Positions 1-9,700 of a DNA stretch of 64,000 nt are shown in pieces. How positions within the stretch are numbered: the first letter of the stretch is position 1; each line of letters begins with the position of its first letter. Both the position numbers and the translations under genes were made by a program. Origin of the DNA: Selenomonadales bacterium (GTDB taxonomy: Bacteria > Bacillota > Negativicutes > Sporomusales > UBA7701); contig JAHDOI010000026.1 of the NCBI GenBank assembly GCA_018434945.1, positions 48,832-112,831 on the forward strand, written 5' to 3'. Under the pieces are notes generated by a model. The model saw only the letters and a program-made list of their open reading frames with translations. It did no database searches and was not told the DNA's origin.

Positions 1-1
1 G

Positions 2-334
2 GCGGATGTCATCGTCGCTTCCGGCGGCATGTCGGTCGACCCCGACGACGTGACCCCCGACGCCATCCGCGCCACCGGCGCCGAAGTGGTCAGCTACGGC
101 AGCCCCGTCCTTCCCGGCGCCATGTTCATGCTAGCCTATCTCGGCTCTGTCGCCGTCATGGGCATGCCGGCCTGCGGGATGTATTCCAAAACCACCGTCT
201 TCGACCTCATCCTGCCGAGGGTGTTGGCTGGGGAGAGGCTGCGGAAGGACGACATCGCCGCCCTCGGCTACGGCGGCCTGTGCCTGTCCTGCCGGGAATG
301 CACCCATCCTCACTGCCCCTTCGGCAAAGCGTGA
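2..334 (+). CDS. Molybdopterin-binding protein, C-terminal part (5' end outside window)
   Basis: The reading frame is open from base 2 and starts upstream of the window. The visible stretch ADVIVASGGMSVDPDDVTPD followed by a G/S-rich segment matches the end of the molybdopterin-binding (MoCF/MogA-MoeA type) fold, which binds the pterin dithiolene precursor. The C-terminal tail carries a CLSCRECTHPHCPF cluster of four cysteines and two histidines, as seen in a stand-alone anaerobe family annotated molybdopterin-binding protein; metal binding by it is inference. The stop codon TGA overlaps the GTG start of the following MocA-like gene, so the two are probably translationally coupled. Function beyond cofactor binding cannot be fixed from the fragment. 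Confidence 0.8.
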   Translation, partial: ADVIVASGGMSVDPDDVTPDAIRATGAEVVSYGSPVLPGAMFMLAYLGSVAVMGMPACGMYSKTTVFDLILPRVLAGERLRKDDIAALGYGGLCLSCRECTHPHCPFGKA

Positions 335-942
335 TCGCAGCAGTCGTCCTCGCCGCCGGTGCGGCCCGGCGGATGGGACGGCCAAAACAGCTCCTGCCGC
401 TCGCCGGACGGCCGTTGGTGTGGCATGTCGCCGCCGCCGCCTGCCGGTCGACCGTCGACGAAGTGATAGTGGTCACCGGTGCCCGGCAGGCGGCCGTAGC
501 TGCAGCCGTCGCCGGTCTGCCCGTCAGGCTCGTTCCCAACCCTCGCTGGCGGTCGGGGCAGGCAAGCTCGCTTAAGTCCGGCCTGAACGTTGTCAGCCCC
601 GGTACCGGCGCCGTCGTCTTTCTGCTCGCCGACCAGCCGCTCGTCACCCCCGCGCTGCTCGATTCGGTGGCTGCTGTCTATCGTGCCGGCGACGGGTCAA
701 TCGTCGTCCCGGTCGCCGGCGAACGGCGCGGCAATCCGGTACTGTTCGCCCTGGAGAACTGGCGACGGCAGCTCCTGGATCTCACCGGCGACACCGGCGC
801 CAGAGCGATAATCGCCGCTCACCCGGAGCGGGTCGTCACGGTTCCGGTAGCGGACGAGACGGTGTTTTTCGACGTCGACACCCCCGCCGATTACGAGGAA
901 ATAATACGTCTCTACCAAACAATCCATTCCGGAGGCGCATGA
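331..942 (+). CDS. mocA: MocA-like molybdenum cofactor nucleotidyltransferase
   Basis: NTP-transferase of the MobA/MocA family, which attaches CMP (or GMP) to molybdopterin. The N-terminus VVLAAGAARRMGRPKQ is the family's nucleotide-binding signature (LAAGxxxRMGxxK), and LLADQP near residue 101 supplies the metal-binding aspartate. Length is 203 residues, normal for MocA. The frame stays open to an upstream ATG at 280, but the GTG at 331 overlapping the previous stop (GTGA) places the signature right at the N-terminus, so I prefer it. It overlaps the nth start by 4 bp. The neighbouring molybdopterin-binding protein suggests assembly of a dinucleotide cofactor for a xanthine-dehydrogenase-type enzyme encoded elsewhere; that is inference. 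Confidence 0.82.
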   Translation: MIAAVVLAAGAARRMGRPKQLLPLAGRPLVWHVAAAACRSTVDEVIVVTGARQAAVAAAVAGLPVRLVPNPRWRSGQASSLKSGLNVVSPGTGAVVFLLADQPLVTPALLDSVAAVYRAGDGSIVVPVAGERRGNPVLFALENWRRQLLDLTGDTGARAIIAAHPERVVTVPVADETVFFDVDTPADYEEIIRLYQTIHSGGA

Positions 943-1577
943 CCGTGCGTATCAGCAAAACCACCCGCGACCGCATCCTCACCACTCTCGCAGCCACCTA
1001 CGGCGGCACCACCACCGCCCTCGAATACGGCTCGCCCTTCGAACTGCTCGTAGCGGTCGTCCTCTCCGCCCAATGCACCGACACGCGGGTCAACATCATA
1101 ACCGCCCGCCTCTTTCCCGCCTTCGACTCCCCGGCCAAAATGCTCGCCCTCGGCGAAGACGGTCTTGCCGAACTCATCCGCGACTGCGGGCTCTATCGGG
1201 GCAAAGCACGCAACCTGATCGCCGCCTGTGTCATGCTGCTCGAAGAATACGGCGGCGAAGTGCCAGGCAGGTTCGAGGACCTGACGCGCCTTCCCGGGGT
1301 GGGGCGCAAGACCGCCAACGTCCTCCTCAGCCAGCTGTTCGCCGTACCCGCCATCGCCGTCGACACCCACGTATTCCGGGTCGCCAACCGGCTCGGACTG
1401 GCGAGCGGCAAAACGCCCGAACAGGTCGAGGAAGGGCTGATGAAAGTCGTGCCTCGCAAAGACTGGAGTGATGCCCACCACTGGCTTATCTGGCACGGGC
1501 GCAGAATCTGCAAAGCCCGCCGCCCGGATTGCGGAGGGTGCCCGCTCAAAGAGCTGTGTCCCAGCGCCTTCAAGTGA
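939..1577 (+). CDS. nth: Endonuclease III (DNA glycosylase/AP lyase)
   Basis: Base-excision repair glycosylase that removes oxidised pyrimidines and cleaves the abasic site by beta-elimination. It has the helix-hairpin-helix LPGVGRKTA at residues 118-126 with the catalytic lysine K124, the catalytic aspartate D142 in VDTHVFRV, and the C-terminal [4Fe-4S] ligands C191, C198, C201 and C207 (C-x6-C-x2-C-x5-C). Its 212 residues are the usual family length. The ATG overlaps the end of the MocA-like gene by 4 bp, so it is the last gene of that short operon, ending at a hairpin shared with a convergent chemoreceptor gene. Confidence 0.97.
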   Translation: MTVRISKTTRDRILTTLAATYGGTTTALEYGSPFELLVAVVLSAQCTDTRVNIITARLFPAFDSPAKMLALGEDGLAELIRDCGLYRGKARNLIAACVMLLEEYGGEVPGRFEDLTRLPGVGRKTANVLLSQLFAVPAIAVDTHVFRVANRLGLASGKTPEQVEEGLMKVVPRKDWSDAHHWLIWHGRRICKARRPDCGGCPLKELCPSAFK

Positions 1578-1586
1578 GAGATATAA

Positions 1587-1615
1587 AAGCCACCGCCCTT
1601 TGAGGGCGGTGGCTT
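1587..1615. terminator. Bidirectional hairpin between nth and the convergent chemoreceptor gene
   Basis: A perfect 13-bp stem (AAGCCACCGCCCT / AGGGCGGTGGCTT) with a TTG loop lies between two convergent genes. On the minus strand the stem is followed by a T-rich stretch, so it works best as terminator of the minus-strand gene; the plus side lacks a good U-tract. Confidence 0.8.
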
Positions 1616-1639
1616 CCGATTATCTCCGAATATCATTTT

Positions 1640-2824
1640 TCAGCATTCCGTCAGTTTCTGCACCGAAGCCTGCAGCTTGTCGCTGGTCTCGCGGATGCCC
1701 GACAACGCCTTGGCGATATCGGCGACCGCGCGGCTTTCTTCGGCGGCGGTTTCGGCGATCTTCGCGATCTGCCGCTGATTGGCGCTCATCTCCGTCGAAA
1801 GGGCGCTTAGCGTCGGCGTGATCTTGCCGACCATCGACTGAACCTCGTTAACCGACTTGCGGATAGTATCGGTTGAGCCGCGGGTTTCCTCGGCCAGCTT
1901 GCGCACCTCCTGGGCGACGACCGCGAAGCCGCGGCCATGCTCGCCGACCCTTGCCGCCTCGATTGCGGCGTTGAGCGCCAGCAGGTTTGTCTGATCGGCG
2001 ACATTCTTAATCGTCTCGGCGATGCCGCCGATACTGCGGGTGGCGGCTACCAGCGCCTCTGACTGGCGGCCGGTCTCATCAACCCGGGCCAGTTCGACGT
2101 TCATCCGGGCGTCCACATCGTTGATCGTGGCCGAATTGGCGGTGATCGAGCGAGATACCTCGGCTGCCGCTACCGCGAACTCCTGCAGCTGGCTGTTGAT
2201 ATGGTCGGTAAGGGCGGCGACCTCGTTCGCCACGCGCTTATGATTATAAAGCGTTATCCAGCGCATCAGCGCGCAAACCGAATCGGTCGTGGCGATCCTG
2301 TTTGCGCCGATAACGGCAACATCGGGCCGCAGGTAGGCACCGTATTTCGTCGGCAGGACCCCGCCGGTGCCGACGATGCGTTCCGCGCCTATTACGTAGC
2401 GCGCCGTTTCCAGCTTGGCGCAGATTTCTTCATGCGGAAGCTCGCTGTATTGAATGTATGTGTAGTTGATGTGAGTAACGCCGTGCTCCCGGCAATATTT
2501 CGCTATCGCTTCAGCCTGAGCGGTGTTATTGTTGAATACCGCTACCTCGCTGCCGGCCGGCAGCATCGCGACCTTAACATAAAAAAAAGCATCCGGGATA
2601 AGCTCGAGGGAGACAATCTTGTCGCGGGGGATCTTCTTGGCCGCCTCCTCGACCCGTGTAGGCAAGCAGATAAAAAGATCTGCGACGTTGTGGTCGCTTA
2701 CGTCGCCGATAGCATAGCCACGACCGCCGACTTCCTTACCGAGCAGATGGCGGGCCGCATCGAGCAGTTCATCGGCGACAATCTGCGAGCTACCTACGGT
2801 AGCCAGGCGAATTTGGGCATCCAA
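1640..2824 (-). CDS. Soluble methyl-accepting chemotaxis-type protein
   Basis: Residues from about 205 to 394 form the coiled-coil MCP signalling domain, with the hairpin-tip sequence [20 protein letters not shown] that contacts CheA/CheW. No transmembrane segment or signal peptide is visible, so it should act in the cytoplasm. The N-terminal ~200 residues look like an alpha/beta sensor domain that I do not recognise with certainty; it may resemble the PrpR-type N-terminal sensor fold. The start is TTG at 2824-2822, about 10 nt after an AAGG Shine-Dalgarno; a stop codon lies nine codons upstream. The AT-rich 250-bp region upstream carries a direct repeat. The ligand is unknown. Confidence 0.85.
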   Translation of the reverse strand: MDAQIRLATVGSSQIVADELLDAARHLLGKEVGGRGYAIGDVSDHNVADLFICLPTRVEEAAKKIPRDKIVSLELIPDAFFYVKVAMLPAGSEVAVFNNNTAQAEAIAKYCREHGVTHINYTYIQYSELPHEEICAKLETARYVIGAERIVGTGGVLPTKYGAYLRPDVAVIGANRIATTDSVCALMRWITLYNHKRVANEVAALTDHINSQLQEFAVAAAEVSRSITANSATINDVDARMNVELARVDETGRQSEALVAATRSIGGIAETIKNVADQTNLLALNAAIEAARVGEHGRGFAVVAQEVRKLAEETRGSTDTIRKSVNEVQSMVGKITPTLSALSTEMSANQRQIAKIAETAAEESRAVADIAKALSGIRETSDKLQASVQKLTEC

Positions 2825-2944
2825 TACAACAGCACCTTCTTTCAGAAATCACAATAGATCGACCACTTTGTCTAAATTTTAACATAATCCGGGGAATGAT
2901 TCTATCAGTAATATGTAAAACAGGCCCATTGGCCACAACAATAA

Positions 2945-2994
2945 CTTATAACGACATAAACAAATAATGGTAACAAAAGCTTATAACGGCATAA
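2945..2994. repeat. Imperfect direct repeat in the divergent intergenic region
   Basis: CTTATAACGACATAA (2945-2959) recurs as CTTATAACGGCATAA (2980-2994), 14 of 15 bases identical with start points 35 bp apart. It lies between the divergent chemoreceptor and acetyltransferase genes, 26 bp upstream of the acetyltransferase -35 box. Its position suggests a paired operator; no binding protein can be named. Confidence 0.55.
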
Positions 2995-3019
2995 GTGAAA
3001 AAGTGGAAATAAAAATGAG

Positions 3020-3048
3020 TTGAATAATTATTTGGATGTCAGTATAAT
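3020..3048 (+). promoter_or_regulatory. Sigma-A-type promoter of the GNAT gene
   Basis: TTGAAT (3020-3025) and TATAAT (3043-3048) are separated by 17 bp, close to consensus. The start codon is about 30 nt downstream of the -10 box. Confidence 0.85.
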
Positions 3049-3077
3049 TATACAAAAGAGGGGAGATGACAACCGCC

Positions 3078-3530
3078 ATGATTTACCGTAAGCCTACTTT
3101 CAAAGATGTTGAAGCTATCCATAAACTGGTCAACGATTATGCCGAGAAGGGCCTGATGCTGGCCCGGTCGCGCAATGTGCTGTACGAAACCCTGAGAGAT
3201 ATGGTCGTCGCCGAGGAAGACGGCCAGATTGTCGGTGTCGGCGGGCTTCATCTGGTCTGGGACGAACTCGCCGAAGTACGTGCCCTTGCCGTTGCTCCCG
3301 AGGTGGTCAGAAAGGGCGTAGGCCGCGCTCTGGTCGCCAACCTTACGGAAGAAGCAAAGGAACTGGGCGTGAAAACGCTGTTTGCCCTCACATACCAGCC
3401 GGAGTTTTTCGCCAAACAGGGCTTCACCGAGGCCAACAAAGACAAACTCCCCCACAAGGTGTGGAAAGAATGCATCAACTGCCCCAAATTCCCAAATTGC
3501 GACGAAATCGCCATGATCAAGGAACTGTGA
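3078..3530 (+). CDS. GNAT family N-acetyltransferase (ArgA-like short form)
   Basis: 150-residue acetyl-CoA-dependent acyltransferase. The segment VRALAVAPEVVRKGVGRALV is the beta4-alpha3 acetyl-CoA-binding motif (V-x5-R/K-G-x-G-x-A/L) of the GNAT fold. The protein resembles short GNATs often annotated as N-acetylglutamate synthase in Bacillota, which would feed arginine synthesis, but no arg gene is adjacent, so the substrate is inference. A C-terminal CINCPKFPNC motif holds three cysteines. The ATG at 3066 abuts the GGGGAG ribosome-binding site, so the ATG at 3078 is the better start. A strong promoter and an 18-bp terminator bracket it, so it is a single-gene transcript. Confidence 0.85.
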   Translation: MIYRKPTFKDVEAIHKLVNDYAEKGLMLARSRNVLYETLRDMVVAEEDGQIVGVGGLHLVWDELAEVRALAVAPEVVRKGVGRALVANLTEEAKELGVKTLFALTYQPEFFAKQGFTEANKDKLPHKVWKECINCPKFPNCDEIAMIKEL

Positions 3531-3540
3531 ATCATCCGAC

Positions 3541-3579
3541 AAAAACAAGACCCGCGCCGCTGGCGCGGGTCTTGTTTTT
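3541..3579 (+). terminator. Strong intrinsic terminator after the GNAT gene
   Basis: Perfect 18-bp stem (3541-3558 with 3562-3579) with a GCT loop; the right arm ends in TTGTTTTT, giving the U-tract. The stem is symmetrical, so it could act on both strands. Confidence 0.93.
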
Positions 3580-3640
3580 GTTGCAGGACAATGGCGGTGC
3601 CGACGCCAATATATATGGCAACTACTACGGGAGGGTCGCC

Positions 3641-6600
3641 ATGCACACTCTCTATTGCACGCCTTTGGGCGAAACGATGCGGGACAGCTTCGCCGCCGAA
3701 CTGGCCGGGACCGTCAGTCAGGGATGCGGCTGCGGGCAAGCCTTCCTTCTGCCCAGCGCCCATCTGCTCGGTGCTGTCCGCCGCAGCCTGCGGGCGTTAG
3801 GCCCGCCGGGCTACGAACAGCCTTGCTTGCTCGCCTTTGACGACCTTGTCGGCGAAATCGTCGCCCTGGCCGGCTATCCTCATCGCCTGATGGACCGGAT
3901 GACGCAGGAATTAGTGGTCGCTGACGTTCTCGACAGCCTGGATAAAAAGCAGGCGCTGCCCTACTTCAGCGCCATCGCCTCCTTTCCCGGCTACATCAGC
4001 ACCGTCACCAGCCTCCTGGCCGAGATCAAGCGCACGGCCGCCCCGCCCGAGGAATTTCCCATCGGCGCCAGCGGCAACGAGGCCAAGGACGCCGAGGTCC
4101 ACGCCATCTACGAGGCTTACCAGGAAGTATTGGCGGCCCGCGAACTGGCCGACCTCGAAGAGATGTATTTCCTGGCGATAAAAGCCCTCGGCGGAGGCCT
4201 GGCTCTGCCGTACAAGAAAATTTACATAAGCGAATTCTATATCCTCACGCCGCTGCAGCTCGCTCTCGTCAAAGAACTAAAGCGGGTGGCGGCGATCGAC
4301 ATCGGCATCGTATACGAGCACAACCGGCCGGAAATATACGCCGCCGCCGAACAAACCTATACCGACCTGGTCGGCATGGGCTTCAAGCCAGTCTTCGTCG
4401 CCGCCCGGCGACACACGTCGGCCGGCCTCGCCCACATCCGCGGCAGCCTGTTCGCGACCAAGCCCGAAATCCTCGCCGCCGCGCCCGAAGTCGCCGTCGT
4501 CAGCAGTCCCACCAGGGCCAAGGAAATGGCGGTGGCGGCGGCCCGCATCAAAAAACTGCTCCTGTCCGGGGCCTGCAGGCCGGCGGAGATCGCGGTAGTC
4601 GTACGCGATACCGGCGCATGGGCCGAGTTTCGCGACATATGCGGAGATTTCGGATTGCCGGTCAGCCTGGCCCGCGAAGAACGGCTGGCCGACCAGCCGC
4701 CGGCCCGCCTGCTGGTGAGCGCCCTTGCCGCCAGAACAGACGGCGGCGCGCGCCCCACCGTCCTCAACCTGATAAAGTCGCCGCTGGTCGCCGACGCCCT
4801 CGGCATCGACGCCGACGCCGCCGAACAGGCGGCGCTGGGACGCGTCATCCGCTCGTGGCGGGACTGGTTCGGCGTCTTTAAAGATACTAAGGCTCCTGCA
4901 GGCATCGCCGACTCCCGCAGGGGCTTCGACAAGCTCGGCCGGCTGGTGACCACCCTGCCCCGGCAGGGAACATGCGCGGCGTTCGCGGCCGCGCTCAAAT
5001 CCGTCCTGGACACCCTCGGCATCCCGGCGACGCTGGGAAAAGCCTACAAGGACGGCCGCATAACGCTGCCCGTCGTCCAGGCCGGACTGCTGGCCTGGCA
5101 AAAATGCGGCGAGACGCTCGACGCAATTGCTGAAGGGTTCGTCCTCGCCGGACAGGGGGGGAGAACTCTGGCGGCCGCCGAATTCCTGCGCTTCTTCCGC
5201 CAGGCGTTGGCCGGGCAGACGATCAGGCTGGCAGGCCACAACGAGCAGGCTGTACAGGTGGTCAGCCCCGCCGGTGTAAGGGGCGTCAGCTTCCGGGCCG
5301 TCTTCGTCCTCGGCCTGACCGACGGCGAATTCCCCTTGAGGGAGCGGGAAAACTGGCTGTACGACGACCGAGAGCGCGCCGCAATGGCCAGCCTTGGCCT
5401 GACACTGACCACGGCGGCTTTCCGGCGGGCTGAGGAAGATCTCTATTTCGCCGTCGCCGTCGCCCTGGCCGAAGAAATGTTGACAATCAGCGGCCGTGAA
5501 GACGCCGAGACGCTGCCCTCGCCCTATATCGCCGAAGTCGTCCGCCTTTTCGCTCCCGCCGCTTTAACCACCGACAAATACAGCGCGGTCGAATTCTTCC
5601 CCGCCGATTACGACGAAATATTCTCCGCCCGCGAACTGACCGGCAAGGCCCTCCTCGACACCAGAGGAGCCGCCGGCCCCGAAGCCCGCGCCGCCGCCGA
5701 CTACGTCCTCGCCAACCTCGCCGACGGCGATTTCGCCCGGCGGGTGTCGGCCGAAAAAGAGCGCGGCCGCGGCCCGGGACCATACGACGGTCTTGTCGGC
5801 ACCGATGGCGGCGAGGAACACGGACCGCCCGTGTTCAGCATCACCGCTCTCGAAGAATATGCCCAGTGCCCGTTCCGCTACTTTGCCACCCGCAGCCTAA
5901 AGCTACAGGAGTGGGAAGAAAAAGAAGAAGAGGCCGGTTACGATGTTATCGGCAACATCTACCACGAAGTTCTGGCTGCCTTCCTGCGCGCCCATCGCGG
6001 CCAGACCCTCGACCCCGCCGAAGCCGAAGACTACCGCGCCGAGCTGCTCGCCGCCCTCGACGGCGTATGCGGCCGCCTCGCCGCGGAGGACAAGTCCTTC
6101 GGCAGCAAAGCATGGGAATACAGGCGGCGTCGTATTGAGGCTACGCTCCGCCGCTGGCTGGATTTCGAAATCGCCGAACAGAACAGCTGCGGTCTCGCCT
6201 TTACACCCGCATACCTCGAATGGGGGTTCGGCCTGCCGGTCGACGAAGGTATGGATGCCGCATCCGTGACGGAACCGCTGGAGATCGTCGCCGGGGACCG
6301 GTCGCTCAAAATCGTCGGCAAAATCGACCGCATCGACGCTGTAGGCGGCAAACTGGCGGTCATGGACTACAAACGCAAATACGCGCCCCGCTTCCGCGAC
6401 CTGGAGGCCGGCACCGATCTGCAGGCAGCCCTCTACATCATGGCGACCGAGCGCTTCCTGTGCCCGGAAGGCGGCGAAGTGGCCGGCGGGGGCTACTACT
6501 CGGTCGAAAACGCCAAGAAGGAAGGCGGTATGTGGCGGGCCGCGCTCGCCGGCGACATCGGCCATCGCGCCGCCAAGGAGGCCGGCAACCTCGCCGCCAC

Positions 6601-6781
6601 CGACTGGGAAGCCCTGCAGGCGGAAATCCGCCGTCTGGCCGGCGAGTACGGCGCCGGCATCCGCAGAGGGGAATTCCCGGTGCGGCCGGCAGCCGAGTGC
6701 CCGGCTTACTGCGTAGCCCGCGGCATATGCCGCTACCGGCCTGAGAACGGGCGTCCGGCGGGAGGTGAAAACGATGGCTGA
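3641..6781 (+). CDS. addB: AddB-type subunit: PD-(D/E)XK nuclease with Fe-S cluster motif
   Basis: 1046-residue partner of the AddAB helicase-nuclease, which resects double-strand breaks for RecA. The C-terminus has the RecB-type nuclease: GNIYHEVL (the conserved histidine), VGKIDRID, and the DYK of MDYKRK near residue 909. Four cysteines expected to hold a [4Fe-4S] cluster are present: C743 in AQCPFRYF and three in CPAYCVARGIC near the C-terminus. The N-terminal half is an inactivated helicase-like region without a clear Walker A, as in AddB. The frame is open from 3461, but the ATG at 3641 has a GGGAGG site 6 nt upstream and lies beyond the preceding terminator. It overlaps addA by 8 bp. 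Confidence 0.88.
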   Translation: MHTLYCTPLGETMRDSFAAELAGTVSQGCGCGQAFLLPSAHLLGAVRRSLRALGPPGYEQPCLLAFDDLVGEIVALAGYPHRLMDRMTQELVVADVLDSLDKKQALPYFSAIASFPGYISTVTSLLAEIKRTAAPPEEFPIGASGNEAKDAEVHAIYEAYQEVLAARELADLEEMYFLAIKALGGGLALPYKKIYISEFYILTPLQLALVKELKRVAAIDIGIVYEHNRPEIYAAAEQTYTDLVGMGFKPVFVAARRHTSAGLAHIRGSLFATKPEILAAAPEVAVVSSPTRAKEMAVAAARIKKLLLSGACRPAEIAVVVRDTGAWAEFRDICGDFGLPVSLAREERLADQPPARLLVSALAARTDGGARPTVLNLIKSPLVADALGIDADAAEQAALGRVIRSWRDWFGVFKDTKAPAGIADSRRGFDKLGRLVTTLPRQGTCAAFAAALKSVLDTLGIPATLGKAYKDGRITLPVVQAGLLAWQKCGETLDAIAEGFVLAGQGGRTLAAAEFLRFFRQALAGQTIRLAGHNEQAVQVVSPAGVRGVSFRAVFVLGLTDGEFPLRERENWLYDDRERAAMASLGLTLTTAAFRRAEEDLYFAVAVALAEEMLTISGREDAETLPSPYIAEVVRLFAPAALTTDKYSAVEFFPADYDEIFSARELTGKALLDTRGAAGPEARAAADYVLANLADGDFARRVSAEKERGRGPGPYDGLVGTDGGEEHGPPVFSITALEEYAQCPFRYFATRSLKLQEWEEKEEEAGYDVIGNIYHEVLAAFLRAHRGQTLDPAEAEDYRAELLAALDGVCGRLAAEDKSFGSKAWEYRRRRIEATLRRWLDFEIAEQNSCGLAFTPAYLEWGFGLPVDEGMDAASVTEPLEIVAGDRSLKIVGKIDRIDAVGGKLAVMDYKRKYAPRFRDLEAGTDLQAALYIMATERFLCPEGGEVAGGGYYSVENAKKEGGMWRAALAGDIGHRAAKEAGNLAATDWEALQAEIRRLAGEYGAGIRRGEFPVRPAAECPAYCVARGICRYRPENGRPAGGENDG

Positions 6782-9700
6782 GTTCACCACCGGGCAAAAG
6801 ACCGCCATCGAAACCCTTGACGCCAACGTCGCCGTAGCGGCGGGCGCAGGGGCCGGCAAGACCCGCGTCCTCGTCGAACGCTACCTGAACATCCTCGCCC
6901 GCGACAAAGCCGCGTGCGACGGGATACTGGCCATCACCTTCACCAACAAGGCGGCCAAGGAAATGAAGGAACGCATCCGGAAGCAGGCTTCGGAACTGGT
7001 CGCGGCCGCCGAAGGAGAGGGGGGGCTCAAGTGGCGCGCCGTGCTCGGCGAGCTCGAATACGCCCCCATCGGCACCTTCCATAGCTTCTGCGCCCGCGTG
7101 CTGCGCGAAAATCCCGTCGAAGCGGCGCTCGACCCGAACTTCGCGGTCCTCGACGAAGCCGAGGCCGCTCTCCTCACCGAAAAAGCACTGGCGGAAGTAT
7201 TCGCCGCCGCCCTGGCCGCGGGAGCTCCTTGGCTCGACAACCTCCTCCGCGCCTACGACAAGACGCTGCTCACCACCGTCGTGCCCGACCTTTACGATAA
7301 AATCGCCGCCGCCGGCCTGCTCGGCGCCAGCCTCCCCGGAATGCTGGCCGAGCCCTACCGCCAGGCGGTCGCCGCCGCATCCAGCCTCAAGCATGACCTC
7401 ACGGCGCTGTGCGGCGAACTAATCGCCTACAAAGACAACCTCAAAAAGACGGGGGCCCAATTCACCCGAGTGGACAGGCTGGCCCGCGACTGGCCGAACG
7501 TCGCCGCCGCCATTGCCGCCGCCGGCGAAGATACCGCCGCCGACGCCGTTCTGGGCGACTACCTCGACGGACTGGACCGCCGTTCCGGGGACAAGGAAAT
7601 CGTCGCCGCCATCAGAGAAACGCTCAGACGTCTGCGCCAAGTGCGATGCGACCGGATCGCACTTGGCATCATCCCCGACCTCTGCAGCCTGCTCGCGGAA
7701 CTCGACGCCGCGCTGGCCGCGCATAAACGCGAGCAGCGGATACTTACATTCACAGACCTGGAAGTCCGCACCGCCCGCCTCCTGAAAGAGTATCCGGCCG
7801 TCAGGCAAAGATACCTCAGCCGCATCAACTACATCATGGTGGACGAATTTCAGGACACCAACGACCTGCAGCGCCAGATCGTCTACCTCGTGGCCGGCGG
7901 CGACGCCGAAGCGCTGCGGGGCCGCAAACTGTTCGTCGTCGGCGACCCCAAACAATCCATCTACCGTTTCCGCGGCGCCGATGTCGCCGTTTTCGCCCGC
8001 GTCCGCGACGACATCGCGGCGAGCGGCGGCGAGATCATCGACCTCGACGTCAACTTCCGCTCCCTCGACAGCCTGCTGACCCTCTTCAACGAATGCTTCG
8101 CCGCCGTCATGGGCACCGCCGAGGACGTCATCCCCTTCCAGCCCCTGGGCGCCTTCCGCCGCGACGACCAGGCCGGCGGAGTTTGCGCCGAATTATTGGC
8201 TACCACCGTGAACGGGGAGGGGGGCGACCTGCGGACAGCGGAGGCTGAGGCCGTTGCCCGGCGGATCGGCACGATGGTGTCCGGCCAGAAAGCGCTCGTC
8301 GACCGTGACACCGCACCAAGGCCGGTGCAATACGGCGACATTGCCGTCCTCTTCCGCACCGTGACCGACCTCGACACTTACGCCGCCGCGCTGCAGACCG
8401 CGGGCATCCCCTACTACGTCGTGGGCGGCCGGGGGTTCTATCACCGCCAGGAAATCATCGATATGCTCAACCTCCTGCAGGTGGTCGACAACCGCGGCAA
8501 CGAAACGGCCCTTGCCGGGGTACTGCGCTCCCCCCTCTTCCTGCTCTCCGATGCCGCCCTGCTGATGCTGAAGAAAGGCGGCCCCGGCCTGTGGCAGGGG
8601 CTGGAACGGCACGCCGCCGTCGCCGGGCTGCCCGAAGAGCAGCGCCAGGCGGCGGCGAGAGCCTGGCGGGTCATCACCGGCCTCCGCAACCTGCGCGGGT
8701 CAGTGGGGGTTTCCCGCCTCATCCGCCTGGCCCTCGACGAAACAGGCTATCTGAACTTCGTCCTCACCCAGTTCATGGGGCAGCAGAAATACGCCAACCT
8801 CCTCAAGCTCACGGCGGTGGCAGACGCCTTCGAGAGCAAAGGGGCCGCCACGCTCGGCGACTTCCTGCGCTACGTCGCCAAACTTGTCGCCGGCGAAGTC
8901 CGCGAAAGCGAAGCCCAGGTCGAGAGCGAGGGCGGCGACACCGTCAAACTCATGACCATCCACAAGGCCAAAGGCCTGGAGTTTCCCGTCGTCTTCATCC
9001 CCGATCTTCACCGCCGCTTCCGCGATGAAACCGGACCCGTCCTGTTCGGCGCCGGACGAGGAATAGGGCTGAAAGTCCCTGGGGCCGGCGGCGAACTTGT
9101 CGCCACCTCTGTGCACGATGAGGTCGCCTCGCAGGAAAAGAGACTTTCCCTGCTCGAGTTAAAACGGGTACTATACGTCGCTCTCACCCGCGCCAAAGAT
9201 TATCTCGTCCTGTCGGCCGCCGGCGGCAAAGTCACCACAGGCAAAGAATTCACCGCGCTCGGTACGTGGCTTGGCTGGCTGGGCAAAGTCTACAACTTCG
9301 GCGACCTCGGCGCCCTCCCCGACCGGCTGGCGGTCGACAAAGCCGCCATCGCGGTCTGCCCCGGCCACGCGCTCCCGCCTGTGCAGCCTTGCGCCGCAGC
9401 GGACAATGTTCAAGACGCCCGCCCCGGCGCCGGCTGGCTCGAAGGGCTCGCCGGGCGCATCGCCGCCCTGCCGCCCGTCCGCCCCGAGGCCGTCTTCACC
9501 GTCAGCGCCATCGGCAAATTCCGGCTCTGTCCCCGCGCCTACTATTACGGCTTCGTCGCCGCCCTGCCGGAAGCGCCTGTCGAGGTGCCCTTCCGGTCCG
9601 GCGCGGCCAGGCCCCCCGGCCGGATCATCGGCGACATCCTCCACCGCTCATTGGAACTTGCCGACCAAGACCTGCCGGTCGACGTATCGCTTGCCAGGGC

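Noticed and set aside
2201..2857. 218-residue plus-strand frame opposite the chemoreceptor gene at 1640-2824
   Set aside because: The minus-strand frame has a clear MCP domain and start signals; the plus-strand product resembles nothing and lacks a start site.
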